The notes: generated from the sequence alone by a model not told the origin. 30,942 nt of DNA from Clostridiales bacterium UBA7273 (GCA_002472405.1 DKRV01000048.1:1-30942), one strand, 5' to 3'; positions 14,173-21,811 are shown, counted from the stretch's first letter. Numbers and translations: made by a program.

Positions 14173-14891
14173 GAAAGCTTGTACGAGTGCTTGCGTGGAT
14201 AGTCGCCGTCGCTGCGCTGTGCTTTGCAGCATTTAAGCTGTATGCCTATTTTTCCGAGACAAAGGAAGGCGATGACAGCGTTGAAAAGCTGCGTGAGCTT
14301 GCCCTCAGCGAGGGTGAGGGTGCGCCGATTTCCGTGGATTTCAAGGCTCTCCAAAGCGAGAATCCCGACATTATCGGGTGGCTGTACTGCGAGGGTACGC
14401 CGATAAATTACCCCATCGTGCAGGCGGAGGACAACAGCTACTATCTGCGCCGCCTGACCGACGGCAGCTACAACGCAAACGGCACGCTGTTTCTCGACTA
14501 TCGCTGTTCAAGTGATTTCACGGATTTTAACTGCGTTGTGTACGGACATCGTATGAAATCAAAGGCGATGTTCGGCACCTTGCCGGAATACGCAGAGCAG
14601 TCATATTTCGAGGCGCACCCCGTAATGTATCTCCTGACACCGCAGGCTGATTACAAGGTAATGCTTGCGGCAGGCTTTATGACTCGTGCCGATTCCGATA
14701 ATTACGATCCTATGGATGACAGCGATACCAGACAGGCATTTATCGATTACGCCACTGCAAACTCGCTGTTTAAAAGCGATGTTGAATGCACGGTGAACGA
14801 CAGTTTACTCTGCCTTTCAACATGCTCATACGAATACGAAAATGCACGACTTATGATAATAGGCAAGCTCCAACGGCTTGCGGACGATTAA
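14169..14891 (+). CDS. Class B sortase
   Basis: Membrane transpeptidase that links surface proteins to the wall or to each other. The 240-residue protein has an N-terminal membrane anchor (about 5-24) and a beta-barrel core with His127 (YGHRM), Cys219 (LSTCSYE) and Arg227 (ENARLMI), the complete sortase triad. The sequence around DIIGWLYCEGTPINYPIVQ is typical of class B. The start at 14169 overlaps the preceding stop and begins MRKLVRVL; an upstream in-frame ATG at 14136 is less likely. Its probable client is the PKTGD protein at 13298. Confidence 0.92.
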   Translation: MRKLVRVLAWIVAVAALCFAAFKLYAYFSETKEGDDSVEKLRELALSEGEGAPISVDFKALQSENPDIIGWLYCEGTPINYPIVQAEDNSYYLRRLTDGSYNANGTLFLDYRCSSDFTDFNCVVYGHRMKSKAMFGTLPEYAEQSYFEAHPVMYLLTPQADYKVMLAAGFMTRADSDNYDPMDDSDTRQAFIDYATANSLFKSDVECTVNDSLLCLSTCSYEYENARLMIIGKLQRLADD

Positions 14892-14902
14892 AGGATATTT
14901 AG

Positions 14903-15205
14903 ATGGAACATCTTTCGCTGGCAGACTATTGCGCCACGGCTCACAGCGAGCTGACAGAGCAATGGGATGAAGATAAAAACGGTCTGCTTACCCCCGAAAC
15001 CGTTACGGCGGGCGCACGCCGCAAGGTGTGGTGGCACTGTGAGTACGGACACTCGTGGCAGGCATCGGTTTTTTCACGCACGGGAGGAACGGGCTGCCCC
15101 GTGTGCGCAGGCAAGGTGGTTGAAAAGGGGCAGAACGACCTCGCAACGACCAATCCGAAGCTCGCCGCACAATGGGACAGCAGAAAAAACGGGTCCTTGT
15201 CCGCA
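14903..15205 (+). pseudogene. Truncated zinc-ribbon repeat protein (DUF4379 type)
   Basis: The first about 100 residues carry the repeat unit of treble-clef/zinc-ribbon proteins: SELTEQWDEDKNGLLTPETV, then KVWWHCEYGHSWQA, GTGCPVCAGK, and the start of a second repeat (NPKLAAQWDSRKNGSLS). At about 15200 the reading frame runs into the reverse complement of a different small gene and ends in meaningless sequence (15319). Family members have several repeats, so this is a 5' fragment. AAAGGA lies 8 nt before the ATG, just after the sortase. Function of the family is unclear; an endonuclease-like or DNA-binding role has been suggested. Confidence 0.65.
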
Positions 15206-15292
15206 ATCAGGGCAGATATGGGTGCGATTATCTATTCTGGACAGAGCCGGATAGCCATGATAGTAGCATCCGCATTTAGGGCATTTCTTCAT
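15205..15292 (-). pseudogene. N-terminal fragment of a small zinc-motif protein from a mobile element
   Basis: From ATG 15292 (AAAGGAA just upstream) the translation reads KKCPKCGCYYHGYPALSRID then THICPDCG. I recall this two-CxxC signature, with the central YPALSR, as a common small open frame in Clostridia conjugative and phage elements. After about 29 residues the frame enters the antisense of the DUF4379 gene, so the C-terminus is lost. It lies just downstream of the integrase fragment on the same strand. Confidence 0.5.
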
Positions 15293-15324
15293 TTTGTTAT
15301 TTCCTTTCAACTTTTATGATTTCA

Positions 15325-16202
15325 TCAAGCAGAACATTCTGCACCGTAGAAGCTGCTCATTTTCTCCATGCTTTGTCTCTTGTGATCAGGCAAGGCATGA
15401 GCATATAGATTCAAGGTTGTTGACGCCTGAGCATGACCTAGAATAGATGAGAGAACTTTGATGTCCATACCTGCTTCTAAAGCTCTGGTGGCAAATGTAT
15501 GGCGCAGAGCATGGAAGTTAATGTTCGGAAGGTCTGCTGCTTTCAGAGTACGTTTAAAAAGATCTTCATAGGTACGAGGCTCATATACAATACCTGCCGG
15601 AGTAGAGAACACCGGTGTTGAGGATGTCAGCTGAAGGCCTTGCTTGCAGAGCATTTCTTGTTGCCTGTCATGGTAAGTCATAAGGTCGTTCCAGACTTGC
15701 GGGAATAACGGAATTACGCGTCTTGCGGTTGCTGACTTGGGAGATCTGGTTACAATCTCGGTTGTTGGAATGCCATCGCTTTTTGATATCAGCTTACCTG
15801 ACTCATCTACTTTTTGAAGACGGCCAACGGTACGACGAATACAGCTTGTATGATGAGTAAAATCAACATCATTCCATTGAAGGCCAAGCAATTCGCAGAG
15901 TCTGATACCGGTACTGAGCGTGAAGATTATTCCGAATGCTGCTATTGTGCGGGATTCCCAGACGGCCATATGGAGAGCTTTTTGTTCGGCTGGGTTTAAT
16001 ACTGTTATTTCTTTTTTTGGTGACCGGGGGCAGTCTGACGCCTTGTAGAGGGTTACGTGGGAGGTATCCGTTGGTTATAGCTTGCTCAAGACAGATATGA
16101 AGCATATTGTAAATGTTACGCAGCGACTTTGTCGAAAGAGATTTCTTCTTCTGGTTGAAGAAACGCTGTAGCTGTTCTATAGATAATGCAGAAAGACTAA
16201 CT
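15325..16202 (-). pseudogene. Tyrosine integrase, C-terminal part with frameshift
   Basis: The catalytic half is well preserved: Arg in TLSTGIRLCELLGLQW, HALRHTFATRALEAG, LGHAQAS, and Tyr in TTLNLYAHAL. The upstream part (LSALSIEQLQRFFNQKKKSL ... NIYNMLHICLEQAITNGYLP) sits in a different frame. The break is at a homopolymer (T7 at 16012-16018, plus strand); removing one base would restore VTKKEITVLNPAEQKAL. At about 16200 the integrase homology stops and IS110-type sequence begins. An N-terminal integrase fragment on the same strand at 20673-20880 may be its missing start. Confidence 0.75.
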
Positions 16203-16650
16203 ATTAAAAGTCAAGCCTAAAAATGTCAGATAGGCAAAAAGTATAGATGGCTCAAAAAGGGTATAACAAAGCTGGCGTCCGGATGGACACCTAGCGGAGC
16301 ATATGTGAGAAATGCGGTTATGCAGCACGGTATGCTTGCCCGGATTTCTCCATGGCATAGATCAACCGCACAAGTTTCTTAACCGCATGAGAGATCGCAA
16401 CATTGTAGTGTTTGCCCTCCGTACGCTTTTTGGCAAGATAGGCCGCAAAGTTTGGATCCCAAAGGCAAACATACTTCGCGGCATTGAAAAGAGCATAGCG
16501 TAAATATCTGGAGCCTCGTTTCTCCATGTGAGAGTAAGCGCCGGATAGAGAAAGCTGCCCGGATTGGTAAGTAGATGGTGACATCCCGGCATAAGCAAGA
16601 ATCTTGTCGGGTGAATCAAACCGAGAAAAGTCACCAATTTCCGCAATAAT
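16203..16650 (-). mobile_element. IS110-family insertion sequence remnant
   Basis: The minus-strand frame ending at 16318 encodes the C-terminal part of an IS110/IS1111 transposase (Transposase_20 domain): IIAEIGDFSRFDSPDKILAY, AGMSPSTYQSGQLSLSGAYS, then KRGSRYLRYALFNAAKYVC and a helical tail. The N-terminal DEDD catalytic domain is missing. Position 16203-16317 would be the 3' non-coding end of the element. The remnant interrupts the integrase on one side and is fused to a surface-protein fragment on the other (near 16651). Confidence 0.75.
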
Positions 16651-16653
16651 CAT

Positions 16654-17131
16654 GTTGAAGGCTGATGCACTCGCAGCCATCGATGCCGCAGTTGACGGCG
16701 ACACCTCAGCAAATGTTGCTGCAGTAGCAGCCGAAGCAAAGGCAGCTATCGAAGCGGCAAGCGGAATCGAAGCGGCAAGCGGAATCGAAGCTGTAGCAGC
16801 AGCAAAGCAGACAGGCGAAGACAATATCGCAGCGGTCAAGGCAGCGAACGCCGAAGCATTACTCCGTGAGGCAAAGGATTCAGCAATTGCAGAGCTCCGT
16901 GCATACGCAGAGGAAAAGGGCATTAAGGACACCTCTGTTGTGGAGAAGGCTGTTGCAGAAATCGAGAATGCAGGCAGTATTGATGCTATTAACATCGCAC
17001 TTGCCAACGGCAAGACTGCAGTTAATAATCAGTACGATTCTGAGAATGCTCCCCAAGAACCCACCAATTGTCCCTTCATCAATTTTGTTATTAAGCTTTT
17101 CAAATCCCTCATAAACATCGGCCACAAGTAA
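16654..17131 (+). pseudogene. C-terminal fragment of an Ala-rich helical surface protein
   Basis: About 158 residues of Ala/Glu/Lys-rich helical repeats (DGDTSANVAAVAAEAKAAIE, NAEALLREAKDSAIAELRAY) end in a hydrophobic Asn/Pro segment (NCPFINFVIKLFKSLINIGH). It resembles three-helix GA/FIVAR-type modules of Gram-positive surface proteins. No start codon with a ribosome binding site is present, and the 5' end meets the IS110 remnant, so the gene was cut. A true terminator follows at 17191. Function cannot be assigned. Confidence 0.5.
16751..16786 (+). repeat. 18-bp perfect tandem duplication
   Basis: GAAGCGGCAAGCGGAATC occurs twice in a row and encodes EAASGI twice. It looks like a recent slippage event. 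Confidence 0.8.
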
Positions 17132-17190
17132 TTGACCGATTTCGTCACGTGAAATTCGTTCAAAGAGCGTTATAATATGTTAAAAACCCT

Positions 17191-17225
17191 AACGGCATAG
17201 TAGCTTTTGCGGCTATGCCGTTTTC
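17191..17225 (+). terminator. Intrinsic terminator after the surface-protein fragment
   Basis: ACGGCATAG and CTATGCCGT form the stem, followed by TTTT. Confidence 0.8.
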
Positions 17226-17483
17226 ACGGTCAGATGTTTCGCTAAAATCAAGGCGCCGGAGGAAAAGCGACGGGCCATCACGACCAGACCGGAGCTGGTT
17301 TTTGCATTTTTGTGGCAAGAAGATTACGCACCATTGGTACAAATACAGCAAAACATTTGCATTGAAAATATGCCTGTGCAACCGTACCCCTTGATTTGCA
17401 ACCGTGGGTGTCCATTTGCAACCGTGCCACCTCATTTGCAACCGGAGTAGGAAATTCTATCAATTTATGATTTCCTTTCCATA
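17226..17483. other. Gene-free stretch with IS21-like end
   Basis: No credible gene. The minus-strand open frames here are low-quality shadows through repeats. It contains the four 20-bp direct repeats described separately. Confidence 0.5.
17378..17445 (-). repeat. Four 20-bp-spaced direct repeats (GGTTGCAAAT, minus strand)
   Basis: TGCAACCG begins at 17378, 17398, 17418 and 17438, exactly 20 bp apart; three copies share ATTTGCAACCG. Read on the minus strand the unit is CGGTTGCAAAT. Multiple short repeats at an end are typical of IS21-family termini, and an IstB-like gene exists at 4.0-4.7 kb. Iterons of a replication origin are the alternative. Confidence 0.6.
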
Positions 17484-17513
17484 GAAACTGCACTATTCAG
17501 TGCAGTTTCTTTT
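17484..17513 (+). terminator. Intrinsic terminator, 11-bp perfect stem
   Basis: GAAACTGCACT and AGTGCAGTTTC around ATTC, followed by TTTT. There is no intact gene immediately upstream, so it is probably a relic of a lost gene. Confidence 0.75.
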
Positions 17514-17741
17514 GCTTTATGCGGTTTTTTGCCCTGATAAGTTACGAAAAAGCCCGATGAGTACCCTAACATACCCTAACGAGGCCGAAATACAGCAGCT
17601 TTTAAGCAACTTTTTGACTGCTTTCAGGCTGCTTTTTTATTGGTTCATAATAACTTTCATGTAACTTTCCATCCTGTCGGCACTTGCTTTTTTCATTTCC
17701 TCTGTGCAATGGCCGTAAACATCAGTTGTGCTGAGCGAATC

Positions 17742-17789
17742 TTGACAATTGAGAAAAATAATGCTACTGTAATATCTAAAGTTTTAGAT
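17742..17789 (+). promoter_or_regulatory. GntR-gene promoter with palindromic operator
   Basis: TTGACA (17742-17747), a 17-bp spacer and TACTGT (17765-17770). ATCTAAA-GT-TTTAGAT (17774-17789) is a perfect inverted repeat covering the expected transcription start. It is well placed for autoregulation by the FadR-type regulator encoded downstream. Confidence 0.6.
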
Positions 17790-17805
17790 GGAGCAGCAAA
17801 ACAAC

Positions 17806-18504
17806 ATGATAGAGTACAAAAGCTTAAACGACCTTGTTTATGAGGAAATCAGAGATAGGATAGTTTCGAGCCGCTACCATCCCGGCCAAAAGCTGGACGT
17901 GGATCAAATCGCGGCAGAGCTGAAGGTCAGCAGAACACCGGTCACAAATTCGCTCAAAACGCTTGAGAAAGAAGGATATGTGACGATACTTCAGCGCAGC
18001 GGCAGCTATGTGCGCAAGTATTCCAAAGAGGAGATCGAAGCGCTGTTTGACTTCCGTGAGGCGCTTGAAGTCGTCGTTATAAAAAGGGCAATAAAAAACG
18101 CAGCGGCGTTGGACATGAGACAGTTTATATGCGCATTCAGGGAAAGCCTTGAGAATTTGAGCACCGAATCATTGGCCGATAAAATGCGGATTGCCGACGA
18201 TGTTCAGCAGAAATTCCACGCGTATCTATGGGAGCAGTGCCCGGATATAATATATAACGAGATTCGAAACGTTATGCTGCTTACGCGCCAGATAACCGTA
18301 CGGCACATTAATTTCTGTACGAAGAGAGATAATGCACTTGAAATCGCAAGGAACGAGGTTATGGTCCATATAGCCATCGCCGAGGCGATAGAGCGCGGAG
18401 ATGAAACGCGTGCACTCGAGGGGATTCGCGAGGATATTTCTGGCACAAAGGACGATATTCTCAAAAACTTTGAGGCGATTGAAGAGCAAGAGGTCATTTT
18501 TTGA
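17806..18504 (+). CDS. GntR-family regulator, FadR/FCD subfamily
   Basis: The 232-residue protein has an N-terminal winged helix (LVYEEIRDRIVSSRYHPGQK, DQIAAELKVSRTPVTNSLKT) and a C-terminal FCD ligand-binding domain of six or seven helices. This subfamily senses small carboxylates. ATG 17806 is preferred to 17788 because GGAGC lies at a proper distance and the promoter geometry would leave 17788 almost leaderless inside the operator. The next operon (aminotransferase plus TRAP transporter) is its likely target, by position and by the frequent pairing of FCD regulators with TRAP genes. The gene is closed by a terminator. Confidence 0.88.
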   Translation: MIEYKSLNDLVYEEIRDRIVSSRYHPGQKLDVDQIAAELKVSRTPVTNSLKTLEKEGYVTILQRSGSYVRKYSKEEIEALFDFREALEVVVIKRAIKNAAALDMRQFICAFRESLENLSTESLADKMRIADDVQQKFHAYLWEQCPDIIYNEIRNVMLLTRQITVRHINFCTKRDNALEIARNEVMVHIAIAEAIERGDETRALEGIREDISGTKDDILKNFEAIEEQEVIF

Positions 18505-18555
18505 GCATGCTTTGCCATAAAAATCACATATTTGTTGAGCTTTTACATAATCTTA

Positions 18556-18609
18556 CCCTCACTTTTGTTTAGAATGTGTATTGCGAAAGTGAGGGCTTTT
18601 TGATATTAT
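18556..18609 (+). promoter_or_regulatory. Terminator and overlapping promoter between gntR and the aminotransferase
   Basis: CCCTCACTTT (18556-18565) and AAAGTGAGGG (18586-18595) form a terminator with CTTTTTG. The 3' arm region also holds TTGCGA (18581-18586), 17 bp, and TATTAT (18604-18609), a promoter for the aminotransferase operon. Just downstream, AAATTTCAG occurs twice as a direct repeat (18616-18637 region), a possible regulator site. Confidence 0.55.
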
Positions 18610-18672
18610 AAACTAAAATTTCAGATTTTAAATTTCAGTGAAGCGAAAATTATATAAAAAAGGAGAAATCGG

Positions 18673-20010
18673 ATGGAACAGAACAGCAGCAATGTATTCA
18701 CGAAATCGCTGTCCAAGACCTACAAAAAGATCACCCATGCCGATGGGGTCTATTTGTACGACGAGGATGGCCGCCGCTACATGGACTTCGGCGCCGGACT
18801 TGCGGTGACGAACATCGGAAACGGCGTTAAGGAGGTCTGCGACGCAATAGCAAAGCAGGCCTACGAGGTGACCTACCTCAACGGCGGTGCGTTTACCAGT
18901 CAGGCGCGAGAAGAGCTTGCCTCTAATATCATAAAACTCGCTCCGAAGGGTATGGAGAGAGTGTTCTTCTGCAGCGGCGGTTCCGAAGCCGTTGAATCTA
19001 TGGCAAAGATCGCTCGGCAATACCAGATAGAAATGGGCCGTCCGAGCAAGTACAAGATCATTTCCAGATGGCAGAGTTATCATGGCAATACATTTGGTAC
19101 ACTGTCGCTTGGCGGACGTCCGTCGTGGCGCAGCAGATACGAAAATCTGCTGCTGCACATGCCGCACATCGCTCAGTGCAATTGCTACAGATGTCCTTAC
19201 GGCCTTGAAAGATGCAATTGTAGTGTTCCCTGTGCCGAGGAGCTTGAGAGAGTGATAAAATACGAGGGCGCTGAGTCCGTGGCGGCATTCGTGCTTGAAC
19301 CTGTTACCGGAACGACCGCAACTGCGACGGTGCCTCCGGTCGAATACATGAAGCGCATCCGTGAGATATGCGATAAATATGATGTGCTCATGTGCTGTGA
19401 CGAAGTCATAACGGGGCTTGGCAGAACCGGCAAAAACTTTGCCATCGATCACTTCGGCGTAGTACCCGATCTTATCTCTATTGCAAAGGGACTCGGCGGC
19501 GGCTACGCTCCCATCGGCGCAGTCATTGCTCACAAGAAGGTCGTAGATGCGATAGCAAACGGCTCCGGCATACTTGAGCACAGCTATACATTTGCCGGAA
19601 TGCCCATAGCCACGGCGGGCGCTAATGCAGTCGTTAAGTACATAATAGAAAATGACGTTGTGGGCATGTCCGCCAAAAATGGAGAGGCGCTTCTAAAAAA
19701 GCTCAAGGACGCCCTGGGTGATATCCCGGCTGTCGGCGATATCCGCGGTATAGGAATGCTTGCAGGCGTTGAACTCGTTTCCGATCGCGAGAGTAAGGCT
19801 CCCTTTGATCCCAAACTCGGTATTGCCGGAAAGATCGCGGCATATTGCCTCGATAAGGGGCTTCTGGTGCTGTCCGGTGTTACGGGAACGGCAGACGGAA
19901 TCATTGGTGACGCGCTTCAGATATCCCCTGCGCTGACAATGACGCCCGAAGAAATGGATGTTGCCGTTGCGATACTCAGGGAAGCAATCATTTCCGTGAC
20001 GGGTGCCTGA
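18673..20010 (+). CDS. Class III PLP-dependent aminotransferase
   Basis: Transfers an amino group, probably from an omega-amino or D/beta-amino acid to a keto acid. The 445-residue length is normal. Class III features are GSEAVESM (about 103-110), YHGNTFGTLSLGG, Asp243 in CCDEVITGLGRTG, and the PLP lysine Lys272 in ISIAKGLGGGYAP. Six cysteines lie within about 20 residues (169-187: CNCYRCPYG, CNCSVPC), unusual for the fold and possibly metal binding. AAAGGAG precedes the ATG. Downstream TRAP genes suggest it degrades an imported amino or sulfonic acid, but the substrate cannot be read from sequence. Confidence 0.88.
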   Translation: MEQNSSNVFTKSLSKTYKKITHADGVYLYDEDGRRYMDFGAGLAVTNIGNGVKEVCDAIAKQAYEVTYLNGGAFTSQAREELASNIIKLAPKGMERVFFCSGGSEAVESMAKIARQYQIEMGRPSKYKIISRWQSYHGNTFGTLSLGGRPSWRSRYENLLLHMPHIAQCNCYRCPYGLERCNCSVPCAEELERVIKYEGAESVAAFVLEPVTGTTATATVPPVEYMKRIREICDKYDVLMCCDEVITGLGRTGKNFAIDHFGVVPDLISIAKGLGGGYAPIGAVIAHKKVVDAIANGSGILEHSYTFAGMPIATAGANAVVKYIIENDVVGMSAKNGEALLKKLKDALGDIPAVGDIRGIGMLAGVELVSDRESKAPFDPKLGIAGKIAAYCLDKGLLVLSGVTGTADGIIGDALQISPALTMTPEEMDVAVAILREAIISVTGA

Positions 20011-20026
20011 GCATCGGAGGCAGAGT

Positions 20027-20521
20027 ATGAAAAGTAAAATTCAGAAATTTGAATTGTGGCTCGGCGGTGTGGTCCTGATCCTTATGGTCCTGGTCGTTGT
20101 GCTTCAGGTCATATTCCGTTATTTCGGGAATCCGCTGTCGTGGCCTGAAGAAGTCGCGCGCTGGACGATGATTTGGGTCACGTTTGCCGGAGCGAGTTAT
20201 GCTTTCAAAAACGGCGGGCTTATAAGGGTAGAGTTTTTTGTGAACAAATACTTCAAGCCCGGCGCACAGAAGGTCATAAACATCATAGACATGGCACTGC
20301 TGGCCGTTACGTTCGGATATCTGCTTTATTCATCAGTTCTTTACATGATGCTGACGATCAAAAAGCATCAGGCGTACAACGTAACGCAGATGCCTTACGC
20401 GGCAATCGTTGCTGCACTTGCGCTCAGCGGTGTGCTGTGCGTGATATTCTCGGCAAAGCAGATAGTTGATATTGCAAGGCTTCAAAAGGACGGCGCAAAC
20501 GGAAAGGAGGAGATCAAATGA
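20027..20521 (+). CDS. dctQ: TRAP transporter small permease (DctQ)
   Basis: Small membrane subunit of a tripartite ATP-independent periplasmic transporter. The 164-residue protein has four predicted transmembrane helices and the DctQ signature region VLQVIFRYFGNPLSWPEEVARW, here read in parts as QVIFRYFGNPLSW and PEEVARWTMIWVTFAGASYA. GGAGG lies 6 nt before ATG 20027, which is preferred to an earlier in-frame ATG at 20003 inside the aminotransferase gene. It overlaps dctM by 4 nt. No DctP substrate-binding protein is present in the window. Confidence 0.88.
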   Translation: MKSKIQKFELWLGGVVLILMVLVVVLQVIFRYFGNPLSWPEEVARWTMIWVTFAGASYAFKNGGLIRVEFFVNKYFKPGAQKVINIIDMALLAVTFGYLLYSSVLYMMLTIKKHQAYNVTQMPYAAIVAALALSGVLCVIFSAKQIVDIARLQKDGANGKEEIK

Positions 20522-20672
20522 CTCCGTTAGTAACAACGATAGTTCTGTTCGGACTGCTGCTGGTCCTGCTTTTCCTGGGTGCGCCTCTCATAGTCTGCAT
20601 CGGACTGCCGACGGCGGCCGTGATGCTGCTGAGCGGAATGCCGGTCGCAACATTTGCACAGCGCATGTTCGC
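20518..20672 (+). pseudogene. dctM: TRAP transporter large permease (DctM), cut after about 52 residues
   Basis: Starts with a strong AAAGGAGG and reads LLLVLLFLGAPLIVCIGLPT then FAQRMFA, the first helix region of DctM. At about 20672 it runs into the reverse complement of an integrase gene and stops soon after. Native DctM is about 430 residues, so more than 85 percent is missing and the transporter cannot work as encoded here. Confidence 0.85.
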
Positions 20673-20880
20673 TTTGCCATATAAGCATCCAGTCTGCAAG
20701 TGTCATTGATGATACTGCCTGCGGCTGGCTAATATCTTGAACGGCAAATACTATTTCATCTGCAACGGCCTGCTCTGCCTCTTTCATCTTTGCTATAAGC
20801 TCTGCTTGAGTTTTTGCCGTTAATGTCTTCTGCTGCTTTCCGTTATAGTTGGATACAATAGTAACTCGGCCTTGGAAAAG
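20673..20880 (-). pseudogene. Tyrosine integrase, N-terminal fragment
   Basis: On the minus strand the translation reads GRVTIVSNYNGKQQKTLTAK then TQAELIAKMKEAEQAVADEI and MTLADWMLIW. This is the arm-type DNA-binding domain and the start of the core-binding domain of ICE/phage integrases. It breaks into dctM at 20672. The part missing here is the part present at 15325-16202 on the same strand, so the two may be halves of one gene split by about 4.5 kb. The exact 5' end is unclear because of another junction near 20880. Confidence 0.65.
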
Positions 20881-21040
20881 CGTGCTTGCCGAGGAGCTTA
20901 TATTCAGAGCAGAAATTGACAAGCTAAAAAAAGAGATTGTCGATGAAGTGCTGGAATCAATTAGGGCATCAGCTGATATGAAGCAAATTCTGAGCCAGAT
21001 TAATGAACTAAACCAAGCTATAGATAAACTCGGTAAATAA
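20881..21040 (+). pseudogene. Fragment encoding a short coiled-coil tail
   Basis: An open frame ending at 21040 encodes AEIDKLKKEIVDEVLESI ... ILSQINELNQAIDKLGK, an amphipathic helix. The apparent start upstream (20849) lies in the antisense of the integrase fragment, so the 5' part is probably missing. Family unknown. Confidence 0.4.
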
Positions 21041-21045
21041 TTAAA

Positions 21046-21076
21046 TGAGGCAAGGGCAGTCTGTGCCCTTGCCTCA
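21046..21076. terminator. Perfect 13-bp hairpin
   Basis: TGAGGCAAGGGCA and TGCCCTTGCCTCA around GTCTG. There is no T-run, so termination would be weak; processing or a leader function for the next gene is equally possible. Confidence 0.55.
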
Positions 21077-21106
21077 TACATCCAATAGAAAGGAGAAAAA
21101 TAATCA

Positions 21107-21556
21107 GTGCCTAATACGGTACCCAATCAACGACTTATTTCAATTCACAGAGAACGCGCCACGTCAGACTTTCTCGGAATAAAAAACAGTCACTGGCAAG
21201 CGGCAGCATGCGATCTCGGTGCACACGCACTTATGCTGTATTTGTATATTGCTTCAAATGCAAACGGCTTCACACTTGCTTTATCACCTACGGCCATACG
21301 TCAGGCAATAGGAATGCCGCAGTCAACATACCGCGATCAATTCGTTAAACTGGTAAATAGGGGCTACCTTGTGCGGCGAGGCGATAGTAACACCTACGAC
21401 TTTTATGAAACGTCGTAGCACGCCATGCGTAAAGAAAGTGACAGCACGGTTAACGGCTATGATTTTACGAATGCCGATGTGAGTACACCGCAAACCGTAT
21501 ATGATAAAACGGCCAATAGCAGAGAAATAAATATAGATAATATAAATATTATATAG
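21107..21556 (+). pseudogene. Helix-turn-helix mobile-element protein with an internal amber stop
   Basis: Starts at GTG 21107 with AAAGGAG upstream. The first 103 residues include DFLGIKNSHWQAAACDLGAH and a winged-helix segment LSPTAIRQAIGMPQSTYRDQ then FVKLVNRGYLVRRGDSNTYD, as in small replication or conjugation-control proteins of Clostridia mobile elements. TAG at 21416-21418 interrupts it, yet the same frame stays open to 21554-21556 (MRKESDSTVNGYDFTNADVS ... NIDNINII). Family tails of this kind are usual, so the gene is probably one protein broken by a point mutation. A functional shorter product or amber read-through is less likely. Confidence 0.55.
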
Positions 21557-21773
21557 CCCATTCAAACTACAGTGATGAGGATTTACTAAGGGTTATAACG
21601 CTTAGAAAGTCTGCTAAAGATAACTCAACATGTGCCTTTCTACATGCTTTTGGCGTACCCTAACCGGCGTGATATTAGTGGGTTAATACTGCGCTTTTCG
21701 CATATAATTTTGATTCTTGACGTGCTCAAAAATGGTAAAACACGAGTCGAAAACTGATAAGCAAAGCAGCCTT
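21557..21773. other. Gene-free stretch before tRNA-Val copy 2
   Basis: I see no gene. It contains an isolated TATAAT (21703-21708) without a good -35 and a TACCCTAAC motif that also occurs twice near 17562-17580. Confidence 0.4.
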
Positions 21774-21799
21774 AAAGCCTTGATTTATCAAGGCTTTTT
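21774..21799 (+). terminator. Intrinsic terminator immediately upstream of tRNA-Val copy 2
   Basis: AAAGCCTTGAT and ATCAAGGCTTT followed by TTTG. It ends 12 bp before the tRNA, leaving no room for a promoter of the tRNA. Confidence 0.8.
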
Positions 21800-21811
21800 G
21801 CCGATGAAAAT

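Noticed and set aside
17378..17445. Possible CRISPR array
   Set aside because: The 20-bp period with only about 10 conserved bases is too short for repeats plus spacers, there is no cas gene, and the repeats degrade within four units.
17560..17582. Repeated TACCCTAAC motif (also near 21656) as an attachment core
   Set aside because: Too short and found only three times; no paired element ends could be matched to it.
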